64,000 nt of DNA from Prochlorococcus marinus CUG1415 (GTDB lineage: Bacteria; Cyanobacteriota; Cyanobacteriia; PCC-6307; Cyanobiaceae), in contig NZ_JAAORL010000001.1 in the NCBI RefSeq assembly GCF_017696015.1, positions 620,001 to 684,000 of the forward strand, in the 5' to 3' direction. Positions 55,304-64,000 of the stretch are shown in pieces; position 1 is the first letter of the stretch, and each line of letters begins with the position of its first letter. The notes below the pieces were generated by a model. The model made no database searches. It saw only the letters and a list, made by a program, of their open reading frames with translations, and had not been told where the DNA came from. A program made the translations under genes and the position numbers.

Positions 55304-56214
55304 TCACTCATATCCAACATTCTCTTTATTGGTACATAGGCTTTTCTTCTTATTTCTGGGTCAAGTTCGATAGACGGGGAATTGTTTTTCAAACAATTAA
55401 GAATTTTTTCTAAAGTATTTAATTTCATATATGGACACTCGTTACATTTACAACCTTCTATGTCTGGAACTTCAATAAAAATTTTATTGGGTTCTTTCTT
55501 TTTCATTTGATGTATTATTCCAGGTTCAGTTAATACCATGTAAGTTTTAGATGTATCTTTGGTGACGAAATCAAGCAGTTTACTGGTTGATCCAATAAAG
55601 TCGGAGAGAACTAGTAAATTTTGACTACATTCAGGATGAGCAATAACTTTTGCTCCTGGATTTTGGTATTTTAATTTTAATAGAGCTTCTTCACTAAATG
55701 ATTCATGAACAATGCAGCTGCCAGGCCATAATTTAAGATTTCTTCCTGAATTTTTTTGTACCCATCTTCCGAGATTCTGATCGGGTGCAAAGATTATCTT
55801 TTTATCTTCAGGGATCTTGTTAACTAATGCTACTGCATTACTGCTTGTACATATCAGATCACTTTGAGCTTTTACTTCTGCAGTGCAATTTATGTAACTT
55901 ACTACAAAGTGGTCTGGATTCTCTTCCCTGAATTTTTGAAATTTATCTGAGGGACAATCGTCAGCTAATGAGCATCCTGCATCTATATCGGGTAATAATA
56001 CTGTTTTAGTTGGGCTTAGTATTTTTGCAGTTTCGGCCATAAAGTGTACCCCGCAGAAAATTATTATATCTGCATCGTTGTCTGCTGCTTTTCTAGATAG
56101 ATCTAATGAATCTCCAATAAAATCTGCAATTTCTTGAATCTCTGGAGCTTGATAATAGTGCGCCAGAATAATGGCATTAGCTTTTTTGCAACGCTTTTTT
56201 ATTTCAGAAATCAA
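55300..56214 (-). CDS. nadA: Quinolinate synthase NadA
   Basis: 304 residues with three Fe-S ligands: FCGVHFMAETAKILSP, GSCIVHESF and CKCNECPYMKLNTLEKI. NAHYYQ-type N-terminus (AIILAHYYQAPEIQ). First committed NAD step from iminoaspartate. Confidence 0.95.
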   Translation of the reverse strand: MISEIKKRCKKANAIILAHYYQAPEIQEIADFIGDSLDLSRKAADNDADIIIFCGVHFMAETAKILSPTKTVLLPDIDAGCSLADDCPSDKFQKFREENPDHFVVSYINCTAEVKAQSDLICTSSNAVALVNKIPEDKKIIFAPDQNLGRWVQKNSGRNLKLWPGSCIVHESFSEEALLKLKYQNPGAKVIAHPECSQNLLVLSDFIGSTSKLLDFVTKDTSKTYMVLTEPGIIHQMKKKEPNKIFIEVPDIEGCKCNECPYMKLNTLEKILNCLKNNSPSIELDPEIRRKAYVPIKRMLDMSD

Positions 56215-56295
56215 ATCTTCTTGGCTTTGAATGGATTTCTGTTTTGCAGTAGAAGTTATACTGGTCAGGATTTAGAATATCTCTAAATAGATTAT

Positions 56296-57151
56296 ATGCC
56301 TTTAAACAGAAAAAATTCTGACAAATTTAAAAATTGCTATTGTTGGTGACTGTCATGGTCAATGGTCTGAATTAGACTTAAAAGTTTTATCGATTATTAA
56401 ACCAAATATTGTTTTATTTGTTGGTGATATTTCTGATGGGAGTGTAAAAATAATTAAAAAAATCAATGAGATTAACATCCCTACTTTTGTGATTTTAGGT
56501 AATCATGATAGGGGGAAGGATTCTACTGGTGAAATTCTCTCAAAGCAGATACGTGTTCTTGGTGGGAAATATTGCGCATGGGATTTGAAAGTTTTTGAAA
56601 ATAAAATAAATTTACTATCTGCAAGACCATGTAGTTCTGGTGGTGGTTATTATCTTTCAAAAGAAGTTAAAGGAGTTTATGGGCCTATCACCGAACAAGA
56701 TTCAATAAATAAAATCATCAAATGTTCAGAAGAGACTATTGAAGATATACCTTTAATAATTATGTCTCATGCTGGCCCTTCTGGTTTAGGTTCACAACCT
56801 AACAGTATTTGTGGGAAAGATTGGAAATTACCCTCTTTAGATTGGGGAGATAGAGATTTGTCTTTTGCTATTTCACAAATACAAAAGAAAAGGAAAGTTG
56901 ATCTTGTAATTTTTGGCCATATGCACAATCGGCTTAAAAGAAATCTTGGTTTAAGAGAGATGTTTAAAATTGATAGTAAAGGAACATTTTATTTCAATAC
57001 TGCTGTAGTACCAAGATATAAAACTGATGAAGATGGAAAATTATTAATTAACTTTTCATGGATCGAGTTTGAAAAAAAGAAATTAAGACATATTTCTCAC
57101 CGATGGTATTCAGAGTCTGGTGAAATTTGTGAAGAAGATAAATTTTTTTAA
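56296..57151 (+). pseudogene. Metallophosphoesterase, apparent 5' frameshift
   Basis: From 56333 the frame encodes the calcineurin-like set VGDCHGQW, LFVGDIS, ILGNHDRG, LIIMSHAGP and FGHMHNR, a full metal-binding core matching cyanobacterial single-copy phosphoesterases. The ATG at 56296 (MPLNRKNSDKFK) is in a different frame; removing one A from the AAAAA run near 56330 joins both. Without this, only non-ATG starts (CTG, ATT) remain after TAA 56303. It may be a sequencing error, a real frameshift or a slippage site. Substrate unknown. Confidence 0.7.
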
Positions 57152-57174
57152 GATTAAATACTTTTGATCAAATT

Positions 57175-57993
57175 TTAAGTATTTTTGGGTTTTTCATATC
57201 TTGAAGAAAATGTTTGAGATAAAATATACCCCGCAATTCCTGCGGCTGTAAAAGCTAAACTATTTTTAAATAAGGGTAACAAATCATTTGTTCTGGATAT
57301 TATAGGTGCTAAACCAAAAATTCCAAATAACATTCCCCATAAAGGAGAAAGAAGAGCTAAAAATCCAATTGATATGACCTTACCTTCTTTTCTTGGAGCA
57401 GAGGCGAAACCAGCGATTAAACCTCCAAGAATAGAGGTACACAAAGTCCATATATATTGCTCTTTAGGTAAGCCTGGCACAACTTGACAGCCTCCTCTCT
57501 CAAGACAAATCTTTACTGAATTAATTGCATCTAGTACTGCACCATCTTCACCATGATCTTTTACATAATATTGATTCCCAAATCTTGTTTGAAGTTCAAC
57601 CCAAAATAATCTTGGCATAAAATTAAAATAAGCCTCTCCGACGTTAAAGTTCAGCAAATTACCTCCTCTAGGATCTGCAACTATTAATAAACTTGTCTCA
57701 TCTAAATCCCAATAGTCCTTTATTGCGCTACCAGGAGAACTCTCAAACTGAGATAAATATTTAATTTTCCATCCACTTTCAATTTCTAGATTGTTGAGCT
57801 TATCCTCTAAAGATTTTTTCTGATTAGGGCTTAATGTTTTAGCTAAATCAATGACGGGTGTTTTTTCCTCTGGTAAGAGATTTGGATTATTTATAGCGAA
57901 AACGGGTTTATGTGAAATTAAAATTACTATAGATAGAAATATTCCCAATAAATAGTTAATCTTTGAAGGCATAAATAATTTTTGTCTCTTCAT
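57175..57993 (-). CDS. TPM-domain protein (Psb32/TLP18.3-like)
   Basis: 272 residues. Signal peptide ending VFAIN, then a TPM domain (PVIDLAKTLSPNQKKSLEDKLNNLEIESGWKIKYL, LLIVADPRGGNLLNFNVG) and two C-terminal helices. Homologs protect photosystem II from light damage. Head-to-head with the MidA-type gene, 10 bases apart. Confidence 0.8.
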   Translation of the reverse strand: MKRQKLFMPSKINYLLGIFLSIVILISHKPVFAINNPNLLPEEKTPVIDLAKTLSPNQKKSLEDKLNNLEIESGWKIKYLSQFESSPGSAIKDYWDLDETSLLIVADPRGGNLLNFNVGEAYFNFMPRLFWVELQTRFGNQYYVKDHGEDGAVLDAINSVKICLERGGCQVVPGLPKEQYIWTLCTSILGGLIAGFASAPRKEGKVISIGFLALLSPLWGMLFGIFGLAPIISRTNDLLPLFKNSLAFTAAGIAGYILSQTFSSRYEKPKNT

Positions 57994-58003
57994 ATTTTCG
58001 CTG

Positions 58004-59194
58004 ATGAATAGCTTACCCGCGAATAATCCTGATTGGTTAGTAAAAAAAATAACAAAAATGGGTGGGACTATAAGTTTTTATGAATATATGAATTTTGTTT
58101 TAAATGATCCTATTAATGGTTATTACGGCAGCGGTAAAGCTGAGTTGGGTGTTCGAGGTGATTTTGTTACATCACCCTCTTTATCAGATGATTTTGCTTT
58201 TTTGGTTGGAAAACAAATAGAAGATTGGTTGACTCAGTTCAAAAGTTGTTTCTTATCAAATGAGAAATTAGCTGTAATTGAATTTGGAGCTGGAGATGGA
58301 AGCTTTATGAGTGGATTAATTAAATATTTATTAGGAAGTAGTAAGAATTTTTTGGAAGGAGTTTCCTTTGTAATCATTGAACCTAATAAAGGGATGGTAG
58401 AAAAACAAAAAAACAAATTGGAGGAATTTTTATACTTAGGTATTGATATTTTATGGAAAGGTTTGGAAGAAATAGAGGAAAATAACATCAATGGAATTGT
58501 AATAGCAAATGAGGTTTTAGATGCTTTGCCAGTAGAGAGAATAACCTTTTCAAAAGGAAACTTATTTCGACAAGCAGTATCTATAGACAAAAAATCAGGC
58601 AAATTAATTTTTGATAATATGCCAATTACAAGTGAATTGGGAAAAAGTATCGAACTTGCTAAAAATGGATTGGGCATAACTATTCCTCCTAAAGATGCCC
58701 TTGAAGGATGGACGACAGAATGGCATGTTGATAACTCAAAATGGTTAAAAGCTCTTTATGGAAAAATCAATAATGGTATTTTATTGATAATTGATTACGC
58801 TAAAGAAGCTAAAAAATACTATACCTCTAAGAATTCTGATGGGACGATAGTTTCTTATGAAAATCAAAAAATGATGAATAATGTCCTAGATTCTCCTGGG
58901 AATTGCGATTTGACATCTCATGTGTGTATAGAAACTTTAATTAATGATGCTGAGACTCTTGGATTTAATAATGTTGGGATCACTAAACAAGGAGAGGCGT
59001 TGTTAGCACTTGGATTAGCAGAGAGACTTTATGGAATTCAGAAAGAATTTAAGGAGGATTTATCTAATGCCCTTTTAAGAAGAGAGGCATTACTGAGACT
59101 TGTTGATCCTGTATGTCTTGGTGATTTTAAGTGGTTTGTTTTTAATAAGTTTAAGGAGAAGAAAATGAATATAAATTCAACCTGCTTGCGTTAA
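58004..59194 (+). CDS. MidA/NDUFAF7-type SAM-dependent methyltransferase
   Basis: 396 residues. N-terminal [23 protein letters not shown] motif [16 protein letters not shown], then [15 protein letters not shown] and LLIIDYAKE. Family members methylate an arginine of complex I subunits; in cyanobacteria NDH-1 would be the analog. Its end overlaps aroB by 4 bases. Confidence 0.83.
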   Translation: MNSLPANNPDWLVKKITKMGGTISFYEYMNFVLNDPINGYYGSGKAELGVRGDFVTSPSLSDDFAFLVGKQIEDWLTQFKSCFLSNEKLAVIEFGAGDGSFMSGLIKYLLGSSKNFLEGVSFVIIEPNKGMVEKQKNKLEEFLYLGIDILWKGLEEIEENNINGIVIANEVLDALPVERITFSKGNLFRQAVSIDKKSGKLIFDNMPITSELGKSIELAKNGLGITIPPKDALEGWTTEWHVDNSKWLKALYGKINNGILLIIDYAKEAKKYYTSKNSDGTIVSYENQKMMNNVLDSPGNCDLTSHVCIETLINDAETLGFNNVGITKQGEALLALGLAERLYGIQKEFKEDLSNALLRREALLRLVDPVCLGDFKWFVFNKFKEKKMNINSTCLR

Positions 59195-60282
59195 GAAAAA
59201 AACTTTAAAAATAATGAATCCTTTACGTCATCATATATATCTACTTCACCAATTTTTTTCGGTAAGATGAATCTCATTTTGCCATCACGAACTTTTTTGT
59301 CGCCCATAAGTATTGTTAGAACGTCTTCCTTATTTATTCTGGGGATATCGCTAGGAAGATCGTAACTATCCAAAAGATTCCGCTGTCTTTTTAATTCTTC
59401 TTTAGACCATAAACCTTTCTCAATTGCTATTTTCCCCGCAATATTCATCCCAATTGATATGGCCTCACCATGTAGAAATTTTCCGTATCCACATAAATTT
59501 TCAATAACGTGACCAAAAGAATGACCATAATTCAATATTGCTCTAATACCATTTTCATGTTCGTCTTGAGAAACAATATAAGACTTCGTTTTAATTGAAC
59601 TATAAATTATTTTAATTAAATATTCATTTTTGAGGTTGATAAGTTCATCTTTGTTCTTTTCAATTTCTAAGTATTCGAAAAGTTCTTTATCTCTTATGAC
59701 TCCGTATTTTATTACTTCGGCCATGCCCGCACAAAATTCTCTTTTGGGCAAACTTTTTAAAGTTTCTGGGTCAATAAAAACTGCTTTAGGTTGATTGAAA
59801 GCTCCAATTAAATTTTTGCCTTTAGGATGATTTACCCCTGTTTTCCCTCCGACGGATGAATCAACCATAGATAATAATGTTGTTGGTATCTGAATATATT
59901 CGATACCTCTCAGCCAAGTCGCCGCAGCAAAACCACTTACATCTCCAACAATTCCTCCTCCAAGAGCAATGATTATTGAATTTCTATCTAAACCAAATTC
60001 AAATGCAATGTCATATATTTCACTTAAAGTTTTCAAGTTTTTATGTGATTCTCCAGCCTTGATAAGAAATATTTGGGCTTGAAAATTATTATGTTTGAAA
60101 TGACTTAATAATTTTTCTCCATATAAATTTGATATTTCTTTGTTTGAAATTACAAGTATTTTTCTATTTTTTGTTATTCCAATTTTTAAAAGTTCTTCGC
60201 AGATATTATTGAGTATTCCTGCTTCTATAGTTACTTCGTATGACTTATCACCTAATGGAACTAATATCTTTCTATTATGCAC
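59191..60282 (-). CDS. aroB: 3-dehydroquinate synthase AroB
   Basis: 363 residues of the shikimate pathway. NAD-binding [22 protein letters not shown], metal ligands in [24 protein letters not shown] and [10 protein letters not shown]. Full length. Confidence 0.95.
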   Translation of the reverse strand: MHNRKILVPLGDKSYEVTIEAGILNNICEELLKIGITKNRKILVISNKEISNLYGEKLLSHFKHNNFQAQIFLIKAGESHKNLKTLSEIYDIAFEFGLDRNSIIIALGGGIVGDVSGFAAATWLRGIEYIQIPTTLLSMVDSSVGGKTGVNHPKGKNLIGAFNQPKAVFIDPETLKSLPKREFCAGMAEVIKYGVIRDKELFEYLEIEKNKDELINLKNEYLIKIIYSSIKTKSYIVSQDEHENGIRAILNYGHSFGHVIENLCGYGKFLHGEAISIGMNIAGKIAIEKGLWSKEELKRQRNLLDSYDLPSDIPRINKEDVLTILMGDKKVRDGKMRFILPKKIGEVDIYDDVKDSLFLKFFS

Positions 60283-60407
60283 AATTAATTACCTAGTTTA
60301 AATTTATAAATATTTAGTATTAAATATTTTATATATTAGCAAAATTTAAGCTCTAGATACTTAAAAAATCAGTTGTTAAGAATTAGAAATCGTAATAAAA
60401 TCATGCT

Positions 60408-61598
60408 ATGAGTTTAAAAAAAAATATAAACATTATTAAGAAAAATTATTCTCTAGGAATAATTGGAGGGGGGCAACTGGCTTTGATGTTAACTGAGGCA
60501 GCAAAAAAAAGAGATTTAGAAGTATGTGTTCAAACAAAATCGTTTGATGATCCTGCCGGCTTAAAAGCAGATCATGTCATAGAAGCTGATCCTTTAAAGA
60601 TAAGGGGTAATAAATCATTAATTAATGAGTGTGAAAAAATAATTTTTGAAAATGAATGGATACAAATTGATAAATTAAATTTAATTGACAATAATGATAT
60701 TTTCGTCCCAAGCCTTAATGCAATTAAGCCCTTAGTAGATAGGTTTTCTCAAAAAAAATTAATAGATAGTATGAAGATACCCTGTCCAAAATGGATAAGT
60801 ATTGAAGATTTTAAAAATCTCTCGGATGAGGAAATCAATAATTGGAGCTTCCCTTTAATGGCAAAATCAAATAAAGGTGGATATGACGGTAAAGGGAACA
60901 AAAAAATAAAGACAAAAGAAGATTTAGATTCTTTTTTAACAGAGACTAATTCTGATGAATGGTTAATAGAAGAATGGATAGATTATGAAAAAGAACTAGC
61001 TCTTGTTGGTTCGAGAGATATAACCGGTAAGATAAGATTCTTTCCAATCATTGAGACATTCCAATCAAACCATGTTTGTGATTGGGTTTTTGCGCCTGCG
61101 ACAACTGAATATGATTTAAATTTATTTGCAATAAATATTTTCTCTTCAATAGTAAATGAACTTAATTACGTTGGGGTTTTAGCTATTGAATTCTTTTATG
61201 GATTAAATGGTCTTTTGATTAATGAAATAGCTCCTAGAACTCATAACTCAGCTCATTTTTCTATTGAAGCTTGTACTTCAAGTCAGTTTGATCAATATAT
61301 TTGCATTTCTTCTGGGATAATACCACCCGAAATTAAAATGAACTGCGAAGGGGCAATTATGATAAATTTACTGGGATTAAAAAAGAATTTCCCAATTTCA
61401 ATGGAAACAAGAGTTAAAATGTTATCTGAAATTGAGGGTTCTAATATTCATTGTTATGGCAAATCTCGAGAAATTCTGGGAAGAAAAATGGCTCACATTA
61501 CATTTTTATTAAATGGTAAAACGCATGCAGAAAGATACGATGAATCACAAGTTTTATTAACTATGGTAAGAGACATTTGGCCATCTCCAAATGTATAA
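60408..61598 (+). CDS. purK: N5-carboxyaminoimidazole ribonucleotide synthase PurK
   Basis: 396 residues, ATP-grasp. GIIGGGQLALMLTEAAKK, FPLMAKSNKGGYDGKGNKKI, EEWIDYEKELALV and EIAPRTHNSAHFSIEA. Purine synthesis step converting AIR to N5-CAIR. The 6S RNA gene follows it, as in other cyanobacteria. Confidence 0.95.
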   Translation: MSLKKNINIIKKNYSLGIIGGGQLALMLTEAAKKRDLEVCVQTKSFDDPAGLKADHVIEADPLKIRGNKSLINECEKIIFENEWIQIDKLNLIDNNDIFVPSLNAIKPLVDRFSQKKLIDSMKIPCPKWISIEDFKNLSDEEINNWSFPLMAKSNKGGYDGKGNKKIKTKEDLDSFLTETNSDEWLIEEWIDYEKELALVGSRDITGKIRFFPIIETFQSNHVCDWVFAPATTEYDLNLFAINIFSSIVNELNYVGVLAIEFFYGLNGLLINEIAPRTHNSAHFSIEACTSSQFDQYICISSGIIPPEIKMNCEGAIMINLLGLKKNFPISMETRVKMLSEIEGSNIHCYGKSREILGRKMAHITFLLNGKTHAERYDESQVLLTMVRDIWPSPNV

Positions 61599-61614
61599 AA
61601 AAATAAGTTAGAGT

Positions 61615-61800
61615 TAAGTTACTGGATCTTTGGTTAAGTTCTTCTTTATGTGCTCTGATCTGACTCTCTTTCGACATGAGGAGACTGTCGTGATGCGGTA
61701 GTAAACCGATCTTGTAATCGGAAACGAAAGCCCACTTTGAATCCTCTTCTGGCATTTCCAGGTCGATGCAGCAGAGAACTGACGGGGATCCGGTATTAAG
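61615..61800 (+). ncRNA. ssaA: 6S RNA
   Basis: A GC-richer region of about 185 bases directly after purK, the known cyanobacterial location of 6S RNA. An 8-bp closing stem ACTGGATC (61621-61628) / GATCCGGT (61787-61794) brackets it, consistent with the long rod-like 6S fold. 6S RNA binds RNA polymerase holoenzyme and adjusts transcription. No sustained coding frame. Exact ends are not determined. Confidence 0.8.
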
Positions 61801-61845
61801 ACTTAAACCCATTCTTATAACTGGGTTTTGAGTCTTTCTCTTTTT
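61801..61845 (+). terminator. Terminator of the 6S RNA / purK unit
   Basis: AAACCCA/TGGGTTT stem (61805-61811 and 61822-61828), extendable outward, then a pyrimidine and T-rich tract ending CTTTTT. Confidence 0.8.
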
Positions 61846-61975
61846 GATGTAATTGTAGTTATTTTTTTCGTTCTTCTAATTCAGGCTTGGTGAGTATAAA
61901 TAATTTGTTTACCAAAATACTTGACGACCCATTCCTGATACACTTATATTAATAGTACATACGTATTACTTGGTA

Positions 61976-62266
61976 ATGACTTTAGGAGGAGCTGATGTTT
62001 GGACTAATTTTTCTTACGGTTATCGTAATAATTCCCCAAGTGGTTGGTTGCTTAGTCCGGACCGCAGCAGATTAATTTTATTTGTAAGGAATAAAAAATC
62101 TCTAAGAAATAGTATGAGAATTTTTGCTCATACATATTATGCTAATGATCTTGGTGAGCCAACGGCAATTAAATCATCAACTCAAATGTATTTGGATGAC
62201 GCTTGGGATAAATGGCATTACCTTCAATTAGAAGGTTGGACTTTTGAAGAACTTGAATTACCTTAA
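61976..62266 (+). CDS. DUF1651 family protein
   Basis: About 96 residues from ATG 61976 (an in-frame TTG two codons earlier is less likely). The DUF1651 pattern is present: SGWLLSPDRSRLILFVRNKK, a variable middle and WDKWHYLQLEGW at the end. This family is expanded in marine picocyanobacteria; function unknown. It starts a short run of microprotein genes. Confidence 0.78.
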   Translation: MTLGGADVWTNFSYGYRNNSPSGWLLSPDRSRLILFVRNKKSLRNSMRIFAHTYYANDLGEPTAIKSSTQMYLDDAWDKWHYLQLEGWTFEELELP

Positions 62267-62271
62267 TCATC

Positions 62272-62412
62272 ATGACTAACTTAAATCTAATCAAAAAAAA
62301 ATCATCAAAACTAGATAAAAATGTATCTATCCAAGACCCATCAAAATTACTAGCAGAATTTTTTAATGGTATTGTTATTGAACTTGATGAAGAATATAAA
62401 TATGACTCATAA
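62272..62412 (+). CDS. 46-residue microprotein
   Basis: ATG 5 bases after the DUF1651 gene. Sequence MTNLNLIKKKSSKLDKNVSIQDPSKLLAEFFNGIVIELDEE: basic head and hydrophobic/acidic tail. Its end overlaps the next start by 11 bases, so it is likely co-translated. No recognised family. Confidence 0.5.
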   Translation: MTNLNLIKKKSSKLDKNVSIQDPSKLLAEFFNGIVIELDEEYKYDS

Positions 62413-62554
62413 GGAATTGATAGATCAAGTTTCCGCAAATTTATTTAAGCAAAGCGGAAAGTTAGAAAGCAGAAGATCTTGGTTGGCAATGAGAAATTAT
62501 CTCGAGCAATTGGATAGCGAACAACTTAGAGCCATACTTAAAGACCACGGTTGA
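62402..62554 (+). CDS. 50-residue helical microprotein
   Basis: Start chosen at ATG 62402 (MTHKELIDQVSANLF), inside the 3' end of the previous gene, rather than an in-frame codon 12 positions upstream. Amphipathic helices (SRRSWLAMRNYLEQLDSEQLRAIL). Resembles small conserved picocyanobacterial proteins; function unknown. Confidence 0.55.
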   Translation: MTHKELIDQVSANLFKQSGKLESRRSWLAMRNYLEQLDSEQLRAILKDHG

Positions 62555-62579
62555 TTTAAAAACTTTATTTATTAATGAT

Positions 62580-62693
62580 TTATTTGCTTTTTATTCTTTT
62601 CGTAATTCTTAGAAAACCGTAAGTTCCAAAACCAATCAAAAACATGTCCAAGTAGATATGCCAAGGAGGAAAAATCTGGTGTATTAGTTCCAT
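62580..62693 (-). CDS. 37-residue membrane microprotein
   Basis: The start overlaps the ligase stop by one base (TAATG), showing translational coupling. MELIHQIFPPWHIYLD followed by one helix (MFLIGFGTYGFLRI) and a basic tail. Similar in layout to the microprotein at 6870-6989. Function unknown. Confidence 0.55.
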   Translation of the reverse strand: MELIHQIFPPWHIYLDMFLIGFGTYGFLRITKRIKSK

Positions 62694-63442
62694 TAAATTT
62701 TTATTGCCACTTGCCAATAAGGATAATCTAAATTTGATTTTTCTCTTATTAATTGTAATTTTCTCGAATTTATCTTTACTACTATTCCATCTGTTGGATA
62801 TTTCCTAAAAAGTTTCCCTTCTAGCCATTGGTTTCTATATACTTTGACTTGGCTAGTAAAATTACAATAAATATCCTGAGGGATTGTGAAACCTAGCTTA
62901 GAAAGATTCTTTTTGGATTCACATTGGTTGAGTTTTGAATTAAGTATTTGAAATGCACAAAAACTGAGACTTTCAGAAAATCCTTCTCTAGCTCTCAGAA
63001 ATCCAGAAGCAATTCTTTGGGAAATATCTGGATTTTGGTTGGGTGCGTATAGTTCACCTCTAACTTGAAGAACTCCTCGAATAGGTAGATGGGATGGGAT
63101 GTCTTCAACTTTTATAAGTTTACTAGTTACGTCAGTTCCTTCTCTTGAAATTGCTTTCTCCAAGGTTCCATCCATATATTGCAAAGCAACAGCGCAACCA
63201 TCAATTTTTGGTTCAATTAATAACCTGGTATCAGGTAATAACCCTTTCAAAAATTCATCTATTGAATCCTTCTCTAATGAAGGCAAAATTAGTTTATTTT
63301 TCTTTTTAAAGTAATCACACTTAGGGTTTGTTCTTAATAAATTCTTTTCAAGTTGGTCAAACTGCTTATCAGTGATTAAAGCATTACCATTTCTATAGTT
63401 TTCGTCATACCATTCAATTCGTTCTTCTAAATAAGTCTTCAT
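62693..63442 (-). CDS. Minimal NAD+-type DNA-ligase-like protein
   Basis: 249 residues. Domain Ia-like DENYRNGNALITDKQFDQLE, then the nucleotidyltransferase core: EPKIDGCAVALQY (KxDG), RGELYAP, YPTDGIVVKI and a final PYWQVAIKI in place of motif V. The protein ends there, so the OB-fold, zinc finger, HhH and BRCT domains of LigA (about 670 residues) are all missing. Self-adenylylation is plausible; nick sealing without the OB fold is doubtful. It is grouped with two small membrane proteins. Confidence 0.78.
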   Translation of the reverse strand: MKTYLEERIEWYDENYRNGNALITDKQFDQLEKNLLRTNPKCDYFKKKNKLILPSLEKDSIDEFLKGLLPDTRLLIEPKIDGCAVALQYMDGTLEKAISREGTDVTSKLIKVEDIPSHLPIRGVLQVRGELYAPNQNPDISQRIASGFLRAREGFSESLSFCAFQILNSKLNQCESKKNLSKLGFTIPQDIYCNFTSQVKVYRNQWLEGKLFRKYPTDGIVVKINSRKLQLIREKSNLDYPYWQVAIKI

Positions 63443-63649
63443 TTAATACGATGGCTGATGTTTTTGGCTAGGAATCCAACTTGGTTTATCTATAATCCAT
63501 TTTTCTCTATCTTCAGATTTAACAGTCCACAAAAGAAATGAAGAAATCTGATCTAATGATATGCCAATCATATATCTTGTTTTTGGACTTATAGATATAA
63601 ATACAAATAATAATATTAAGAAAATTAGTTTGAACACAAGCTTAATCAT
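63443..63649 (-). CDS. Small membrane protein
   Basis: 68 residues. One or two helices (LVFKLIFLILLFVFISI) then a soluble part (SEDREKWIIDKPSWIPS). It abuts the ligase-like gene with no spacer. Function unknown. Confidence 0.55.
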   Translation of the reverse strand: MIKLVFKLIFLILLFVFISISPKTRYMIGISLDQISSFLLWTVKSEDREKWIIDKPSWIPSQKHQPSY

Positions 63650-63680
63650 TCAAAAACTCAGCATAATTTTTGTAAATTGT

Positions 63681-63938
63681 TTAATTTATGCAATTCTTAT
63701 AACCTTCAATCTTGGCTAGTTCTTCAACTTTTAAACCTGTTTCTTCTAATAAGGTTTCTCCGATATCCTCTTTATTAAATTTAGTTAATGCGCCTTTATT
63801 AGAGTGCTTAATGCATTGGTTTTTATAGCTTGCTTCTTTTACAACAGGAGATAAATAAAAACCAAATAAGACGAGAAAAGCTCCATAGGTTACAACTTTT
63901 CTATGGTTTTTCCACCAGTCATAAAATTTATTGGACAC
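63681..63938 (-). CDS. Small membrane-anchored protein
   Basis: 85 residues. MSNKFYDWWKNHRK, a helix (VVTYGAFLVLFGFYLSPVV), then a domain with two cysteines (NQCIKH, KNCIN). First gene of the minus-strand run ending with the ligase-like gene and the 37-residue microprotein. Function unknown. Confidence 0.55.
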   Translation of the reverse strand: MSNKFYDWWKNHRKVVTYGAFLVLFGFYLSPVVKEASYKNQCIKHSNKGALTKFNKEDIGETLLEETGLKVEELAKIEGYKNCIN

Positions 63939-64000
63939 GAGAAATAACTAACTAACTAACTTCTATTTTAAATTGACTGTCAACAAAATACTTTAATATT

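Noticed and set aside
61561-61812. 83-codon minus-strand frame over the 6S RNA
   Set aside because: The region is explained by 6S RNA position and closing stem; the frame has no family resemblance and no ribosome binding site.

Overview
The window is a very AT-rich, densely packed stretch of a picocyanobacterial chromosome, almost certainly Prochlorococcus. The signs are low GC; small genes with tiny spacers; lineage-typical small families (DUF1651, DUF2811, DUF3303, DUF3531, DUF4278); a B12-dependent monomeric ribonucleotide reductase; Tic20-like and CPP1-like plastid-type proteins; and a 6S RNA directly behind purK, as in other cyanobacteria. No database was consulted, so the strain and clade are not assigned.

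Layout. Positions 1-4,900 hold core and accessory genes: the 3' part of cbiX, DUF2811, a GMC oxidoreductase, a pentapeptide-repeat protein and an RHH/GIY-YIG-like pair. Positions 4,900-7,570 are a decayed insertion between a remnant of the gloA 3' end and intact gloA; it contains a broken serine recombinase, a broken HNH nuclease and small ORFs. Positions 7,570-9,300 hold gloA, a Tic20-like gene and small exported proteins. Positions 9,366-13,070 are a rearranged tRNA-Ser(UGA) locus: a truncated PilB paralog, a nearly perfect ~347-bp direct repeat ending in the tRNA anticodon loop, a compact multi-stem element, and a full-length PilB paralog with a 15-unit hexanucleotide repeat plus a small membrane gene. 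Positions 13,070-16,600 are a low-density tract of microproteins, many with strong Shine-Dalgarno sites, including a CP12-tail-like protein, followed by a porin gene.

Positions 18,112-31,895 hold what looks like a complete type IV pilus system: pilQ, pilN, pilO, minor pilins and a repeat-bearing pilM on the plus strand; pilA, pilP, a large Cys-rich pilin, pilB, pilT and pilC on the minus strand; and pilD on the plus strand. Together these encode the secretin, alignment complex, platform, extension and retraction motors, pilins and processing peptidase expected for piliation, and plausibly for DNA uptake. Next comes a MoxR / DUF58 / transglutaminase / zincin-lipoprotein operon (31,903-36,419).

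Positions 36,500-64,000 are mostly housekeeping: nrdJ, prfC, hslO, rsmE, a DUF92 kinase homolog, a PhnDCE-type importer behind an aminotransferase gene, a family-4 uracil-DNA glycosylase, ispG, ctp, nadA, a metallophosphoesterase with an apparent frameshift, a TPM protein, a MidA-type methyltransferase, aroB, purK with 6S RNA, microprotein genes and a minimal NAD+-type DNA-ligase-like protein.

The most unusual signals are the tRNA-Ser/PilB rearrangement with its structured insert, the decayed gloA-associated element, the CP12-like microprotein, and the repeat expansions in pilus proteins.
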